From positions 1-34,915 of the forward strand of contig CALZGC010000056.1 in assembly GCA_945786985.1 (NCBI GenBank): a DNA stretch of 34,915 nt, given 5' to 3'. Position 1 is the stretch's first letter. Each line of letters starts with the position of its first letter. This DNA is from an uncultured Nitrospirota bacterium (GTDB taxonomy: Bacteria > CG2-30-53-67). The position numbers were made by a program, and so were the translations under genes. Of the stretch, positions 6,948 through 16,127 are shown in pieces. The notes beneath the pieces are model-generated. The model was given only the letters and a program-made list of their open reading frames with translations. It did not search any database and had not been told where the DNA came from.

Positions 6948-7487
6948 ATGCATCCGGTCATCGGCCCCCTTCTGAAAAAGGAGACGATCGAAAAGACGCT
7001 GGTTGTCGGGCTCTCCCTGGTGCTCCTCTTCGTCCTCAGGGCGCGGTTCGGAGGCGCCAAAGCGACCGTCGATAACCCGCCGGTCCAATCGCGACCGGCG
7101 GCGGTGGGCACTGTTTCCCCGGTCGCGGCCATGCCGCAGCCCGGGGCCGTTGAAGCGCGCCCTGAGTCTGCGCGCCGCCCGCGCGCCTTACCGCACGACT
7201 TGGACGAGACGCCGCCCGCCATCGGCCGGGACCTCTTTGCCCCCCGGAATCCGTTGGCCGATCCCTGGCGTACGGCGCCGGCGGGCGGCAGGGAGGCCTC
7301 CCGCCGGGAACCGGAGTTGCAGGCCATCTTTCTCGGCGGGGAGAGCCCGCTGGCCATTATTAACGATGAAGTGGTCGCGGCGGGGGGCACGGTTCAGGGA
7401 TCCCAGGTGAAGGCCATCGGGAAGAATGAGGTCGTCCTTTCCCGCGATGGTAAACAGAGGACGCTTTATCTCTATCCGGAGGAGTAA
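6948..7487 (+). CDS. GspB/GspC/PilP-like periplasmic linker protein
   Basis: 179 residues. An N-terminal membrane helix (TLVVGLSLVLLFVLRA) is followed by a Pro/Ala/Arg-rich low-complexity linker (about 45-110) and a small C-terminal beta domain: ELQAIFLGGESPLAIINDEVVAAGGTV...VKAIGKNEVVLSRDGKQRTLYL. That pattern matches the homology region of GspC, GspB and PilP, which contacts the secretin N-terminal domains. GGAGGT precedes the ATG at about 8 nt spacing. The position between pilO and the secretin is exactly where pilP sits in type IV pilus operons, but there is no lipobox, so it is anchored by a helix rather than by lipid. I cannot decide between the three family names from sequence alone. 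Confidence 0.75.
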   Translation: MHPVIGPLLKKETIEKTLVVGLSLVLLFVLRARFGGAKATVDNPPVQSRPAAVGTVSPVAAMPQPGAVEARPESARRPRALPHDLDETPPAIGRDLFAPRNPLADPWRTAPAGGREASRREPELQAIFLGGESPLAIINDEVVAAGGTVQGSQVKAIGKNEVVLSRDGKQRTLYLYPEE

Positions 7488-7493
7488 CCACCC

Positions 7494-8849
7494 GTGAACA
7501 AACAACACACCCCTCGCGTCTGGATGGGCTGCTTCCTGCTCGGTTGCCTGCTGCTCGCGGGATCGGAGTCCGGCTGGGCCCTGCAGATGGACACGATCTA
7601 TAAGCGGACCACCGGCGTGGTGACCGAAGAGAAGATATCGCTCAGCATCCGCAATGCCGACATACAGAGCGTCCTGAAGGCGTTGTCGCAGCAGCGGAAA
7701 ATGAACATCGTCTGCAGTCCCGACGTGGCGGGCGATGTGTCGGTTCATCTCTATGAAGCCTCGCTGGATGAAGCCCTGGAGGCGGTGATCACGGCCAACG
7801 GTTTTCAGTACACGAAAAAGGATGAGGTCCTCTACGTGTCGAAGGCCCCGGGAGAGATGTCATCGGACATGATGGGCCAGATTCTGGGGCGGGAAGTACG
7901 AACCTTCCGGTTGAACTATGTGGACCTGAAGGAGGTGGAAAAGAACGTCCAGCAGATCGTCTCCCCCTCGGCCGTGGTGAGTGTTTACGCGCCCGAGAAG
8001 ACCCTCATCGTGGAGGACGTGGCACCCTATCTGGATCGGGTGGAAAGGCTGCTGCAGAATATTGATGTCCCGCCGAAGCAGGTGCTCATCGAAGCACGCA
8101 TCATGGAGGTGCGCCTCAACGACGGGACCAAACTCGGCATCGACTGGTCCTACTTTTTCAATCATAGCGATACGGAAGGGTTGCTGAGCTCTTTCGGATT
8201 TGCCGCTCCCGGCGATCAGGGCCTCTTCTTCCAGTCCCTGGGTAAAAACTTCGAAGTTTTTCTGGACGCGCTGCAGAGCCGCACCACCGTGAACACCCTG
8301 GCCACGCCGAAACTGCTGGCGTTGGACAACCGGGAAGCCAAGATCATCGTCGGTGAGAAACTGGGCTATTTCGTGGCTACCAGCACGAATACGGCCACCG
8401 TACAGTCAGTGGAGTTCCTGGAAACGGGGACGCAGCTGAGGATCACGCCGCACATCATGGACGACGGGAATATCCTCATGGAGATCCATCCGGAAGTGAG
8501 CGACGGGATCGTCCAGGGGGGGCTCCCTTCGGAGACCACGACGGAAGTCACCACCCATATGATCGCGCAAGACGGCGACACGCTCTTCATCGGTGGGCTG
8601 ATCCGCGACCGCAAGGAGGATACCCGGGATCAGGTTCCCGCGCTCGGGTGCCTGCCGCTGGTGGGTGTCCTGTTCGGAAAGAGCACGAACACGACGCAGA
8701 AGACCGAGATCATTGTACTCATCACCCCCCGTATCATGGCGGCCTCTGAAGCCAACGTCTTTCAGAGAGACGCCGACACGGTGAATGCTGTGGGTGAGCG
8801 GCTCGAGCGCAAGCGATCGCTCCGGGATCTTTTGCCGCGGCAGGATTGA
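7494..8849 (+). CDS. gspD: Short outer-membrane secretin (GspD/PilQ family)
   Basis: 451 residues with a signal peptide (hydrophobic MGCFLLGCLLLAG, cleavage near GWA). After it come an N0/STN-like domain (ISLSIRNADIQSVLKALSQQ, about 40-110), a short N1-type domain (VYAPEKTLIVEDVAPYLDRV, about 135-190) and the C-terminal secretin domain with VPPKQVLIEARIMEV, VNTLATPKLLALDN, LRITPHIMDDGNI and PALGCLPLVGVLFGKS...IIVLITPRIM. Secretins form the multimeric outer-membrane gate through which the fibre or substrates pass. GspD usually exceeds 600 residues with N0-N1-N2-N3; here the N-domains are reduced, as in MSHA or PilQ-like secretins. The start is GTG with GGAGGAG upstream. It closes the operon. 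Confidence 0.88.
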   Translation: MNKQHTPRVWMGCFLLGCLLLAGSESGWALQMDTIYKRTTGVVTEEKISLSIRNADIQSVLKALSQQRKMNIVCSPDVAGDVSVHLYEASLDEALEAVITANGFQYTKKDEVLYVSKAPGEMSSDMMGQILGREVRTFRLNYVDLKEVEKNVQQIVSPSAVVSVYAPEKTLIVEDVAPYLDRVERLLQNIDVPPKQVLIEARIMEVRLNDGTKLGIDWSYFFNHSDTEGLLSSFGFAAPGDQGLFFQSLGKNFEVFLDALQSRTTVNTLATPKLLALDNREAKIIVGEKLGYFVATSTNTATVQSVEFLETGTQLRITPHIMDDGNILMEIHPEVSDGIVQGGLPSETTTEVTTHMIAQDGDTLFIGGLIRDRKEDTRDQVPALGCLPLVGVLFGKSTNTTQKTEIIVLITPRIMAASEANVFQRDADTVNAVGERLERKRSLRDLLPRQD

Positions 8850-8864
8850 TCAGCCCCTTTTCCC

Positions 8865-8893
8865 TTGACAAGGCGGGTGCAAGTGGATAAATT
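8865..8893 (+). promoter_or_regulatory. Sigma-70-type promoter for tRNA-Leu
   Basis: Perfect TTGACA -35 (8865-8870), 17-bp spacer and TAAATT -10 (8888-8893), ending 20 bp before the mature tRNA 5' end. The start of transcription would fall about 14 bases upstream of the tRNA. Confidence 0.75.
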
Positions 8894-8913
8894 ACCCACT
8901 CCTCTCTTCCGGT

Positions 8914-9000
8914 GCCGAAGTGGTGGAACTGGTAGACACGCTGTCTTGAGGGGGCAGTGGGGGAAACCCCGTACGAGTTCGAGTCTCGTCTTCGGCACCA
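8914..9000 (+). tRNA. tRNA-Leu (anticodon GAG)
   Basis: 87-nt class II tRNA. The acceptor stem GCCGAAG (8914-8920) pairs with CTTCGGC near the 3' end, followed by A and an encoded CCA. The anticodon stem CTGTC/GGCAG encloses the loop TTGAGGG, giving anticodon GAG (Leu, CUC/CUU codons). A long variable arm (TGGGGGAAACCCCG) and the T-loop GTTCGAGTC are present. It forms a one-gene transcription unit between the secretion operon and the signalling genes. No integrase or attachment-site duplication is seen nearby. Confidence 0.95.
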
Positions 9001-9062
9001 ACTGCACTCTCCCCGTCAATCCGTCTGACGTCCGTCATATCCCATTTTCTCTGTTTGTGAAG

Positions 9063-9088
9063 GGAGTCCCTGCGGGCTCCTTTTTTTT
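9063..9088 (+). terminator. Rho-independent terminator after tRNA-Leu
   Basis: Hairpin GGAG(T)CCC-TGC-GGGCTCC (9063-9080) followed by eight T residues (9081-9088). It ends the tRNA transcript and separates it from the kinase gene at 9207. Confidence 0.85.
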
Positions 9089-9206
9089 GCCTGGAGGCTG
9101 AGCAGCTCTTCCCCGCTAAAGATCAGCGGACTCCTTGCCGATACGGTCATCAGAGACATTCGCACCGCTGTGTCACCTCTTCTGAAAGCCCACTGGGGCG
9201 GCGGGT

Positions 9207-10394
9207 ATGAATTCCGAGAAGAAAATTCTGGTTGTCGACGATGAGCAGCGCAATGTACGGCTGCTGAAAGCCCTCCTGGTGCCCATGGGCTACGCCGTGC
9301 AAACGGCGCTGAGCGGTCCGGAGGCGATCGGGATCATCGAAACCTTGCGTCCGGATCTTGTCCTGCTGGACATCATGATGCCTGAGATGGACGGGTTTGC
9401 GGTCTGTCGACGGCTCAAGGGGAATGAGTCGACACGGACCATTCCCGTCATTATGGTGACGGCGCTGCACGGCAAAGAGGACCGCCTCAAGGCCATGGAA
9501 GCCGGGGCGGACGACTTTCTCAGCAAGCCCGTCGATGCCACGGAACTGTCGATTCGCGTCAAGTCGCTTCTTAGAATCAAGACATACCAGGATGATCTGC
9601 AGGCCAGTTACGGCGAAATCGCAGAGAAGAACGAGAGGCTGGCAAGCCTGCACCAGATGAAGGAACAGCTGATGCACATGATCGTTCATGATTTGAGCAA
9701 TCCTCTCGCCAATATAACCTGGGGTCTGGAACTGCTTGCCGCCGGTCGAGACGAACTGCCCGGCGCCTTCGGGGGACTCGTCGATGGGCTGGTCTGCAGT
9801 TGCCGGGATGTGAACGACATGGTGCAGAACATCCTGGACGTTTACAAAATGGACGAGGAGAAGCTCAAGCCCCTCAAGAAGGCCGGCTCTCTGGACGGAC
9901 TGATCGCTGAAGTCGTTTCCCTCTTTGACGTCAAGGCGAGAGAGAGAAAGATCGCCATTCAGTGGGAGGAGGGATCCGGAGTCCCCACCGTTCCTCTCGA
10001 CGCTGTTCTCATCAAACGAGTGATGGCGAACCTGCTGAACAATGCCATCCGCTACACACCGACCGGTGAGGAGGTCACCATTGCCGTGGCCCATATGCCG
10101 GACCAGGGAGAGGTCTGCGTCAGGGTCCGGGACAGCGGCAAAGGATTGGAGCCCGAGTACCACGAAAAAATATTCGACAAGTTTGAACAGGTCCATCTCA
10201 GGATGTCGGCAGGACGATCGGGAGGGCACGGTTTGGGATTGGCGTTTTGCCGCATGGCCGTCGAGGCCCATGAGGGTCGCATCTGGCTGGAAAGTCACGG
10301 TGACGGCAGGGGGTGTACTTTCTGTTTCACCCTGCCGCTGGTCGAATCGGAAGCATCGACGGAAGCGGCGATGGAAGCGCCCTTAGCGAGGTGA
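9207..10394 (+). CDS. REC-histidine kinase (receiver fused to HisKA-HATPase)
   Basis: 395 residues, cytoplasmic, with no membrane helix. An N-terminal receiver domain (1-120) has the acidic pair in VVDDE, phospho-acceptor Asp55 (LLDIMMPEMDG) and Lys107 (SKP). A coiled linker leads to HisKA with phospho-His161 in MIVHDLSNPL, then a HATPase domain with LLNNAIRYTPTGEEV (N box), VRDSGKGL (G1), FDKFEQV and GHGLGLAFCR (G2). This layout is common in kinases whose activity is controlled by another kinase's phosphotransfer. The stop overlaps the start of the triple-receiver diguanylate cyclase, so the pair is likely translated together and may act in one pathway. The ribosome-binding site before the ATG is weak. 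Confidence 0.88.
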   Translation: MNSEKKILVVDDEQRNVRLLKALLVPMGYAVQTALSGPEAIGIIETLRPDLVLLDIMMPEMDGFAVCRRLKGNESTRTIPVIMVTALHGKEDRLKAMEAGADDFLSKPVDATELSIRVKSLLRIKTYQDDLQASYGEIAEKNERLASLHQMKEQLMHMIVHDLSNPLANITWGLELLAAGRDELPGAFGGLVDGLVCSCRDVNDMVQNILDVYKMDEEKLKPLKKAGSLDGLIAEVVSLFDVKARERKIAIQWEEGSGVPTVPLDAVLIKRVMANLLNNAIRYTPTGEEVTIAVAHMPDQGEVCVRVRDSGKGLEPEYHEKIFDKFEQVHLRMSAGRSGGHGLGLAFCRMAVEAHEGRIWLESHGDGRGCTFCFTLPLVESEASTEAAMEAPLAR

Positions 10395-12199
10395 TGATGA
10401 AAGAGATGAAGGTTCTCGTGATAGAGGACAACCCTGTCAACATGAAGCTGGTGCGCTCGCTTCTGGAGATAGGCGGCTACCAGTGTCTGGAAGCCGGAGA
10501 GGCCGCGGGGGGAATTGAACTGGCTCGGACGCACAAACCGGACCTGATTCTGATGGACTTGCAGCTGCCGGGGATGGACGGTCTGACCGCAGCGAGGCTG
10601 ATCAAAGGGGATCCCGATCTTCAGGGGATTCCGGTCATTGCATTGACGGCCCACGCCATGCGGGGCGATGATGCCGAGGCCTTGGCGGCGGGATGCTCGG
10701 CGTATATCCGCAAACCGATCGATACGCGTCAGTTTCTAAAAACCATCGCACCCTTTGTGCGGCGGGAGGGGGGGGATTCCCGCGCCCCGGTTTCTGTAGC
10801 AAAGGTTTTCAGGCCGAGAATTCTGATTGTCGACGACATGCCGGTCAACGTGAAGATACTGGCGACCAAACTGCCCCAGGCCCAATTTGAGGTGCTCAAA
10901 GCGTACGGTGGGGAGGAAGCTATCGAGGTTGCGCGTCGGGAGTCGCCGGATCTGATCCTGCTGGACTATATGATGCCGGAGGTGGACGGGTACGAAGTGA
11001 CAAAGGTCTTGAAGACCGACCCCGACACCCGGGATATTCCGATCGTTATCATCACGGCCCTCGATGGAACGGAAGAGAAGATCAACGTGCTGGAGGCCGG
11101 CGCCGAAGACTTCCTGAACAAACCGGTGAATACCGTCGAGCTCCTCGCCCGGGTGAACTCCCTGCTGCTCATGAAACAGTACAAGGAACAGCTGAGTCTT
11201 CGCCGCGAGTCGGCAGGCCTCTCCGTGTGGCGCGAGGGGGCAGAAGCGCTCCCCAATGTGGCCGATGATTTCCCCACGATTCTCATTGTGGAGGACGGTG
11301 AAAGGGATGCCAGACTTCTGGAGAGCTGTCTGCACGGCATGCCGGTGCGGGTGCTGCAGGCAAAAAGCGGCCAGGAGGCGCTGGTCTATGCCAAGCGGCG
11401 ACAGGTCGATCTCGTGGTTCTCGACATTCTCCTTCCCGACATCGATGGATTCGAGGTCTGCCGGCAGATCAAGGAAGACAGCCGCACCGAGGATATCCAG
11501 ATCGTCATGGTGACCTGCCTGCGGGATCTGGATAACAGGATCAAAGGGATTGAAATGGGAGTGGACGATTATCTGATCAAGCCGGTGCAGAGTCGGGAGC
11601 TGTTGGCCCGGATCAAGACCCTCCTGAAAAAGAAGTTCTATTTGAACCGGCTTCAGCTGCATCTGGAAGCCGCCTTGACGACGGCTATTCTGGATGGATT
11701 GACCGGTCTTTACAATCACAGTTATCTGGAGCGTTTTCTCGAACTGGAGCTCAAGAAGTCGGCGCGCCATCGTTATCCCGTGGCGCTCCTGATGATCGAT
11801 CTCGACGATTTCAAAGCCTGCAACGACTCCTTCGGCCATCTCGCGGGAGACCAGGTGCTGAAGGAAGTGGGCCAGGTGCTGCAAGGCGTCATGCGCGACA
11901 CCGATCTGGCGGGCCGTTATGGCGGCGAGGAGTTTGCGGTGGTGTTGCCATACTGCGACAAACCGAATGCCGAGCGCGTGGCGGAACGGGTCCGCCAGGA
12001 AATCGCAGCCCACCCCTTTTCCGAGAAGATCGATGAATTCCAGGGTGCTCTCACGGTCAGCATCGGGGTTGCCGCGTACCCCGAGGATGCCGCAACACCG
12101 GAAGATTTGATGCGACGGGCCGACCGGATGCTTTATGCGGCGAAGGGGGATGGCAAGAACCGGGTCTGCCTGCATCCCTGCGAGCCTGTTCAACAATAA
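10394..12199 (+). CDS. Diguanylate cyclase with three tandem receiver domains (REC-REC-REC-GGDEF)
   Basis: 601 residues. Three receiver domains come in order: about 5-125 (Asp55 in [11 protein letters not shown]), about 141-262 (Asp191 in [11 protein letters not shown]) and about 294-415 (Asp344 in [11 protein letters not shown]). Each keeps its Asp and a Lys-Pro switch pair. A GGDEF domain (about 430-595) follows, with [16 protein letters not shown], the active-site GGEEF (510-514) and an RxxD inhibition site RDTD five residues before it. It should therefore make c-di-GMP from two GTP and be product-inhibited. PleD, the best-known relative, has two receivers. The ATG shares a base with the preceding kinase stop (TGATG), so the two are co-expressed. 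It is soluble. Confidence 0.9.
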   Translation: MMKEMKVLVIEDNPVNMKLVRSLLEIGGYQCLEAGEAAGGIELARTHKPDLILMDLQLPGMDGLTAARLIKGDPDLQGIPVIALTAHAMRGDDAEALAAGCSAYIRKPIDTRQFLKTIAPFVRREGGDSRAPVSVAKVFRPRILIVDDMPVNVKILATKLPQAQFEVLKAYGGEEAIEVARRESPDLILLDYMMPEVDGYEVTKVLKTDPDTRDIPIVIITALDGTEEKINVLEAGAEDFLNKPVNTVELLARVNSLLLMKQYKEQLSLRRESAGLSVWREGAEALPNVADDFPTILIVEDGERDARLLESCLHGMPVRVLQAKSGQEALVYAKRRQVDLVVLDILLPDIDGFEVCRQIKEDSRTEDIQIVMVTCLRDLDNRIKGIEMGVDDYLIKPVQSRELLARIKTLLKKKFYLNRLQLHLEAALTTAILDGLTGLYNHSYLERFLELELKKSARHRYPVALLMIDLDDFKACNDSFGHLAGDQVLKEVGQVLQGVMRDTDLAGRYGGEEFAVVLPYCDKPNAERVAERVRQEIAAHPFSEKIDEFQGALTVSIGVAAYPEDAATPEDLMRRADRMLYAAKGDGKNRVCLHPCEPVQQ

Positions 12200-12288
12200 C
12201 CGGGCCGGATCATCGGTGGCGTCGCGACGGCGTCGCGCATGGGCTAGCCCGGATATTGCACGAATCCAACATAATGGGAGAGACAAAG

Positions 12289-14154
12289 GTGGCGGTCACC
12301 AATCGTATCCTTGTGGTGGACGATGATTCCATCATCTGCGAACTGCTGAGTGCGGAACTGGGTGCCGAAGGCTATGGGGTGACCACCGTTGATCGGGGAG
12401 AAACTGCCCTCGAGACACTGCAGCGCGAAACCTTCAGCCTCGTCATGCTTGATCTCTATCTTCCCGGCATCCATGGGATTGATGTGCTTCGGGAGATACG
12501 CCGCTCCCATCCCGACGTGGATGTCATCCTCATGACGGGCCATGCCTCGACGGAGACCGCCATCGAGGCGTTGCGCCTGGGCGCCCAGGACTACTTGAAC
12601 AAGCCCCTGGAGAATCTCGACTCCGTCATCCATGTGATCCGGAAAACCATCGAGAAGCGTGACCTCCAGCGGGAAAACCACCGCCTGGTTCTCGAGTTGC
12701 GAGCGAAGAACGTGGAGCTGGCCATTGCGGTCAAACGCCTGACCTCCCTGATGGATGCCGGCCAGGCGATGAGTGGCATCTTCAATATGGATCAACTTCT
12801 GGACTTCTTCCTCGGGTTGGTGACCGATGAGCTGGGCGTGAAACGTGCCTCCGTGATGCTGGTGGACGACGCCACACAGGAGATCTATATTGCCGCTGCC
12901 CGGGGAATTGATGAAGAGGCCGTCAAGACGGCGCGGCTGAAAATCGGAGAGGGTATCGCCGGTCGGGTCGTACAGGAGGGGCGGCCCATTTTTGTGGAGG
13001 ATATCCAGGCGGAGTGGGGCGCCGGCGGCACAGACAAGTCGGACCTGTCCAATTCCTTCATATCCTTTCCCATCGTCCTGGGGGTGCCCATCAAGCATAA
13101 GGCCGGCGTTCTGGGCGTCATCAATCTGACCAACAAGAGTTCCGGTCTTCCTTTCGACAAGCAGGATGTTGATTTTGTGGCCACCCTGGCCGGACAGGCG
13201 GCCGTGGCCATCGAAGCGGCCAAGCGTTTCAAGGAGATCCGGGACTATCAGCAGAATCTGGAATCCGTCGTGAACGAGAGAACCCTCGATCTGCGCGAAG
13301 CGAGCGAACGGGCCTATCTCATGGCCGAGCGGGCGGAGGCGGCTAACCTGGCCAAGAGTCAGTTCCTGGCCAACATGAGTCACGAACTCCGCACGCCTCT
13401 GAACGCAGTGATCGGCTTCTCCGAACTGCTAGTCGACAATCACGCCGGTCCGTTGACGATCACCCAGGAAGAGTACCTGCAGGATATCCTGCTGAGCGGC
13501 CGCCATCTGCTTGCCCTGGTAGAGGACATCCTCGACCTGTCCAAGATTGAGGCGGGAAAGATGGAGATGGAGCTTGGACCGGTGGACATGGCCTCGCTGC
13601 TGGAGGGGAGCCTGTTCATGGTCAAGGAGAAGGCTGCGCGCCACGGTATTTCCCTCTCCGTGGGTGCCGGGGATGCTTTGCGCGTGATCGTCGCGGACGA
13701 ACGCAAGCTGAAGCAGGTTGTGTACAATCTGCTTTCGAACGCGGTGAAGTTTACGCCCGACGGAGGCAGCATCGTTCTGACTGCACGGGAGGTTGAGAAA
13801 GACGCGCTCCTGGAAACAATCCCCCCGTCGTTTCGGGAGGAATGTGCCGAACTGCGGAACAGCGAGTTGCCCGATTATCTGGAGGTCGCCGTGGCCGACA
13901 CGGGGATCGGTATCCGGCGGGAAAACCTGAAGAAGATCTTCGAGCCCTTTCAACAGGACGACAACTCGACCTCCCGCAGATTCGGGGGGACGGGGTTGGG
14001 CCTTTCCCTCTGTCGGAAGATTATGGAAATGCACCAGGGAGCCATCTGGGTCAAGAGTGAACTGAATCAGGGTAGCACCTTCACATTTGCCATCCCCATG
14101 ACGGCCGAGACTCAGGCGTTGAAGTTTGCCGACGAGCCAATGGTTGAAAGCTGA
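12289..14154 (+). CDS. REC-GAF-HisKA-HATPase histidine kinase
   Basis: 621 residues with GTG as start, chosen because GGGAGA lies 7 nt upstream; an ATG at 12274 overlaps that site and is the alternative. The receiver (1-125) has Asp55 in [12 protein letters not shown] coiled linker leads to a GAF domain (about 150-315: [49 protein letters not shown]). HisKA has the phospho-His in [21 protein letters not shown] (about 365), followed by HATPase with [31 protein letters not shown] and [13 protein letters not shown]. It is cytoplasmic; the GAF domain would sense a small ligand or redox state. About 90 bp separates it from the diguanylate cyclase, and it may belong to the same transcript. Confidence 0.88.
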   Translation: MAVTNRILVVDDDSIICELLSAELGAEGYGVTTVDRGETALETLQRETFSLVMLDLYLPGIHGIDVLREIRRSHPDVDVILMTGHASTETAIEALRLGAQDYLNKPLENLDSVIHVIRKTIEKRDLQRENHRLVLELRAKNVELAIAVKRLTSLMDAGQAMSGIFNMDQLLDFFLGLVTDELGVKRASVMLVDDATQEIYIAAARGIDEEAVKTARLKIGEGIAGRVVQEGRPIFVEDIQAEWGAGGTDKSDLSNSFISFPIVLGVPIKHKAGVLGVINLTNKSSGLPFDKQDVDFVATLAGQAAVAIEAAKRFKEIRDYQQNLESVVNERTLDLREASERAYLMAERAEAANLAKSQFLANMSHELRTPLNAVIGFSELLVDNHAGPLTITQEEYLQDILLSGRHLLALVEDILDLSKIEAGKMEMELGPVDMASLLEGSLFMVKEKAARHGISLSVGAGDALRVIVADERKLKQVVYNLLSNAVKFTPDGGSIVLTAREVEKDALLETIPPSFREECAELRNSELPDYLEVAVADTGIGIRRENLKKIFEPFQQDDNSTSRRFGGTGLGLSLCRKIMEMHQGAIWVKSELNQGSTFTFAIPMTAETQALKFADEPMVES

Positions 14155-14316
14155 ACGCCCGGTTTTCTGTTGCATTGCTCCCTCCGATACGCTAGGTTAA
14201 CAATCTTTGGAACATTGGAAGAACCTCGAAGCGAAGGCGGGCCTGTTTCCGCACCCCCTCTTGGTGTTCCATCAATTTCTTTTCGGCCCAAACCCCGTTT
14301 CAGGTGATGTCAGGTC

Positions 14317-15816
14317 ATGGGTAGCAAGGGGATTGTCAGCATTGTTGTGGTCATCATCATCGGATATTTCCTCTATGAGCCGGTGGTGGACCGCTTCTTT
14401 ACCGATACCCGTCTGCGGGTGCCCGAAGCAGCTGTTCCATCATCTCCCGGCGGGGAGGAGGATCTCGAACTCGTTTCCGATGGGATTGCATTCAGATTCT
14501 CCCCGATCGGCGCCCGCATCATTTCCGCGCGGCTACGGCACTACTCGAACGGGGACGGTGCCGGCGAGGAGCTGATTGCGGATTTGCTGAAGACCCGATC
14601 GGGCCTGAGGGTGGAACTGCCGGACGGGACCTCCGTCTTTGAAGACGACTTGTACAGCTATGAGCGGGACGGCGCCGGACTGGTCTTCTTTCGGGAACTC
14701 CCGACGGGAATGGAGATCCGGAAGTTCTATGAGCCGCACCGTCAGTATGGGCTGAATGTTCGCTTACGCTTCACGAATCGCAGCCGCCGAGCGATCGCCT
14801 TCCCCCAAGGGTATCGGGTCATTCCTTTCTATGGGATTCATACCTCCCAGGGCTCCTGGATGAAGAAAACGGAGGTTGTCTGGAAGGGCGGCCCCGACGG
14901 CTCGGTGGCGCGGCATCGCAGCAAGAAAGTCAAAGAGGACGTGATACCGGAAGAGCCGGTTGCCTGGGCGGGCCTGCGGAATCGATATTTTGCCCAGGTC
15001 TTGGTGCCGCTGAGCCGCGAACACACCGTCGCTTTCCACCCATTGGGCCACTGGCAGGTGTTCCCGACTTTTGTCTCCCCGCCGTTTGACTTGGCGCCGG
15101 GGCAGGCCTACGAAGCCGCTTATCTGCTCTATCTCGGCCCTTTGATCCCGAAGGAGTTGACGGCCTATGAAACCGGCTTGGAGGAGCTGATCGATTACGG
15201 GACCTTCGCCTTTCTGGGAAAGGCGGTCCTGGCCCTTGTTCGCTGGATCCATGGTGCCCTTGGCAGCTATGGGCTCGCTCTCATCTTCCTGGCGCTGCTC
15301 CTTCGCTTGCTGCTCTTTCCGGTCACACAATTCAACCTGAAATCTCTGAGAGAGATGCCGAGGCTCCTCCAGCAGATGGATGCCATCGAAGACGAAGAGA
15401 AAGAGGACCCCGAGCGCGCCGCAGCCCGGATGCAGCCACTGCGCAAACGGCAGGTGCAGGCGATGATCGGGAGTTTTGCGCCTCTCGTGATACAGATTCC
15501 TGTCTTTCTGGCCCTCTATCAGGTGCTCAACACCTCCATCGCCCTTCGGAACGCGGGTTTCGGCCCGTGGATAACGGATCTCTCCATGCGGGATCCCCTC
15601 TTTCTGCTTCCCCTGTTGATGGGGGCGGCCATGATCGTGCAGCAGCGTCTCACGGTCGCGAACCCAAAGCAGAACAGGACGTGGATCTGGATGCCAGCCG
15701 GTTTTGCGCTCCTCTTTTCTTTCTTTCCCGCGGGTCTCGTTCTCTTCTGGCTGGCCGACTCCGTCCTCTCCGCTGCGCAGCTTGCGTGGATTGCTTACCG
15801 GGAGCCGGGGCGCTAG
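14317..15816 (+). CDS. yidC: Divergent YidC-type membrane protein insertase
   Basis: 499 residues. An N-terminal helix (IVSIVVVIIIGYFLYEPVV) is followed by a periplasmic domain (about 25-280) like the YidC P1 domain (LVSDGIAFRFSPIGARIISARLRHY) and five C-terminal helices. The core begins YGLALIFLALLLRLLLFPVTQF, keeping the hydrophilic-groove Arg, and later has PLVIQIPVFLALYQVLN and FFPAGLVLFWLADSVLSAAQ, all YidC/Oxa1 signatures. The usual 'NPLGGCFP' preceding the third helix is changed to AMIGSFAP, and the cytoplasmic hairpin is charged and unusual. rpmH, rnpA and jag, the normal neighbours, are absent, so this may be a second, specialised copy. AGGTGA lies about 9 nt before the ATG. Confidence 0.85.
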   Translation: MGSKGIVSIVVVIIIGYFLYEPVVDRFFTDTRLRVPEAAVPSSPGGEEDLELVSDGIAFRFSPIGARIISARLRHYSNGDGAGEELIADLLKTRSGLRVELPDGTSVFEDDLYSYERDGAGLVFFRELPTGMEIRKFYEPHRQYGLNVRLRFTNRSRRAIAFPQGYRVIPFYGIHTSQGSWMKKTEVVWKGGPDGSVARHRSKKVKEDVIPEEPVAWAGLRNRYFAQVLVPLSREHTVAFHPLGHWQVFPTFVSPPFDLAPGQAYEAAYLLYLGPLIPKELTAYETGLEELIDYGTFAFLGKAVLALVRWIHGALGSYGLALIFLALLLRLLLFPVTQFNLKSLREMPRLLQQMDAIEDEEKEDPERAAARMQPLRKRQVQAMIGSFAPLVIQIPVFLALYQVLNTSIALRNAGFGPWITDLSMRDPLFLLPLLMGAAMIVQQRLTVANPKQNRTWIWMPAGFALLFSFFPAGLVLFWLADSVLSAAQLAWIAYREPGR

Positions 15817-16127
15817 CCGCCGGACCAATCGCAGGGCGGGCAAAGCTGCCAGTGTTGCAATAATGACACAGCTTGGCGTGTTGCCTCCAACACAAGCGGG
15901 CCGCCTGCCAGTCTGTTTCGGAGAGGTTCCTTGGAGACCCTCTTTTTCTGCTGGGCCAATAACCTACTGATTTCGTACCTTCTTTAAGAAAGAAAGGCAT
16001 GCCTTTCCATGAAGAGCGCCACCGCCTGAGATTTGGCATCTTCCTTGCAAATGTATTGAATCGAATATTTTTTGCACAGATGCGTGCAAGAGAATGCACG
16101 AATCAGCAGCCGTGGGAGGACAGCATC
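15817..16127. other. 311-bp intergenic region between yidC and the DUF3108 gene
   Basis: No convincing gene. It holds a perfect 16-bp palindrome at 15992-16007 and an AT-rich stretch around 16045-16075 with a weak promoter-like pair (TTGCAA and TATTTT, 15-bp spacer). The mix of short TGCAC/GTGCA repeats at 16074-16099 has no clear role. Confidence 0.5.
15992..16007. promoter_or_regulatory. 16-bp perfect palindrome, possible operator
   Basis: GAAAGGCATGCCTTTC reads the same on both strands. It lies about 120 bp before the DUF3108 gene start and 55 bp before a weak promoter-like AT-rich stretch. A dimeric repressor or activator site is possible; no regulator is identified. Confidence 0.35.

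Noticed and set aside
8914-9000. tRNA-Leu as an integration site for a genomic island
   Set aside because: No integrase, no direct repeat of the tRNA 3' end downstream within the window, and the neighbouring genes have similar composition.
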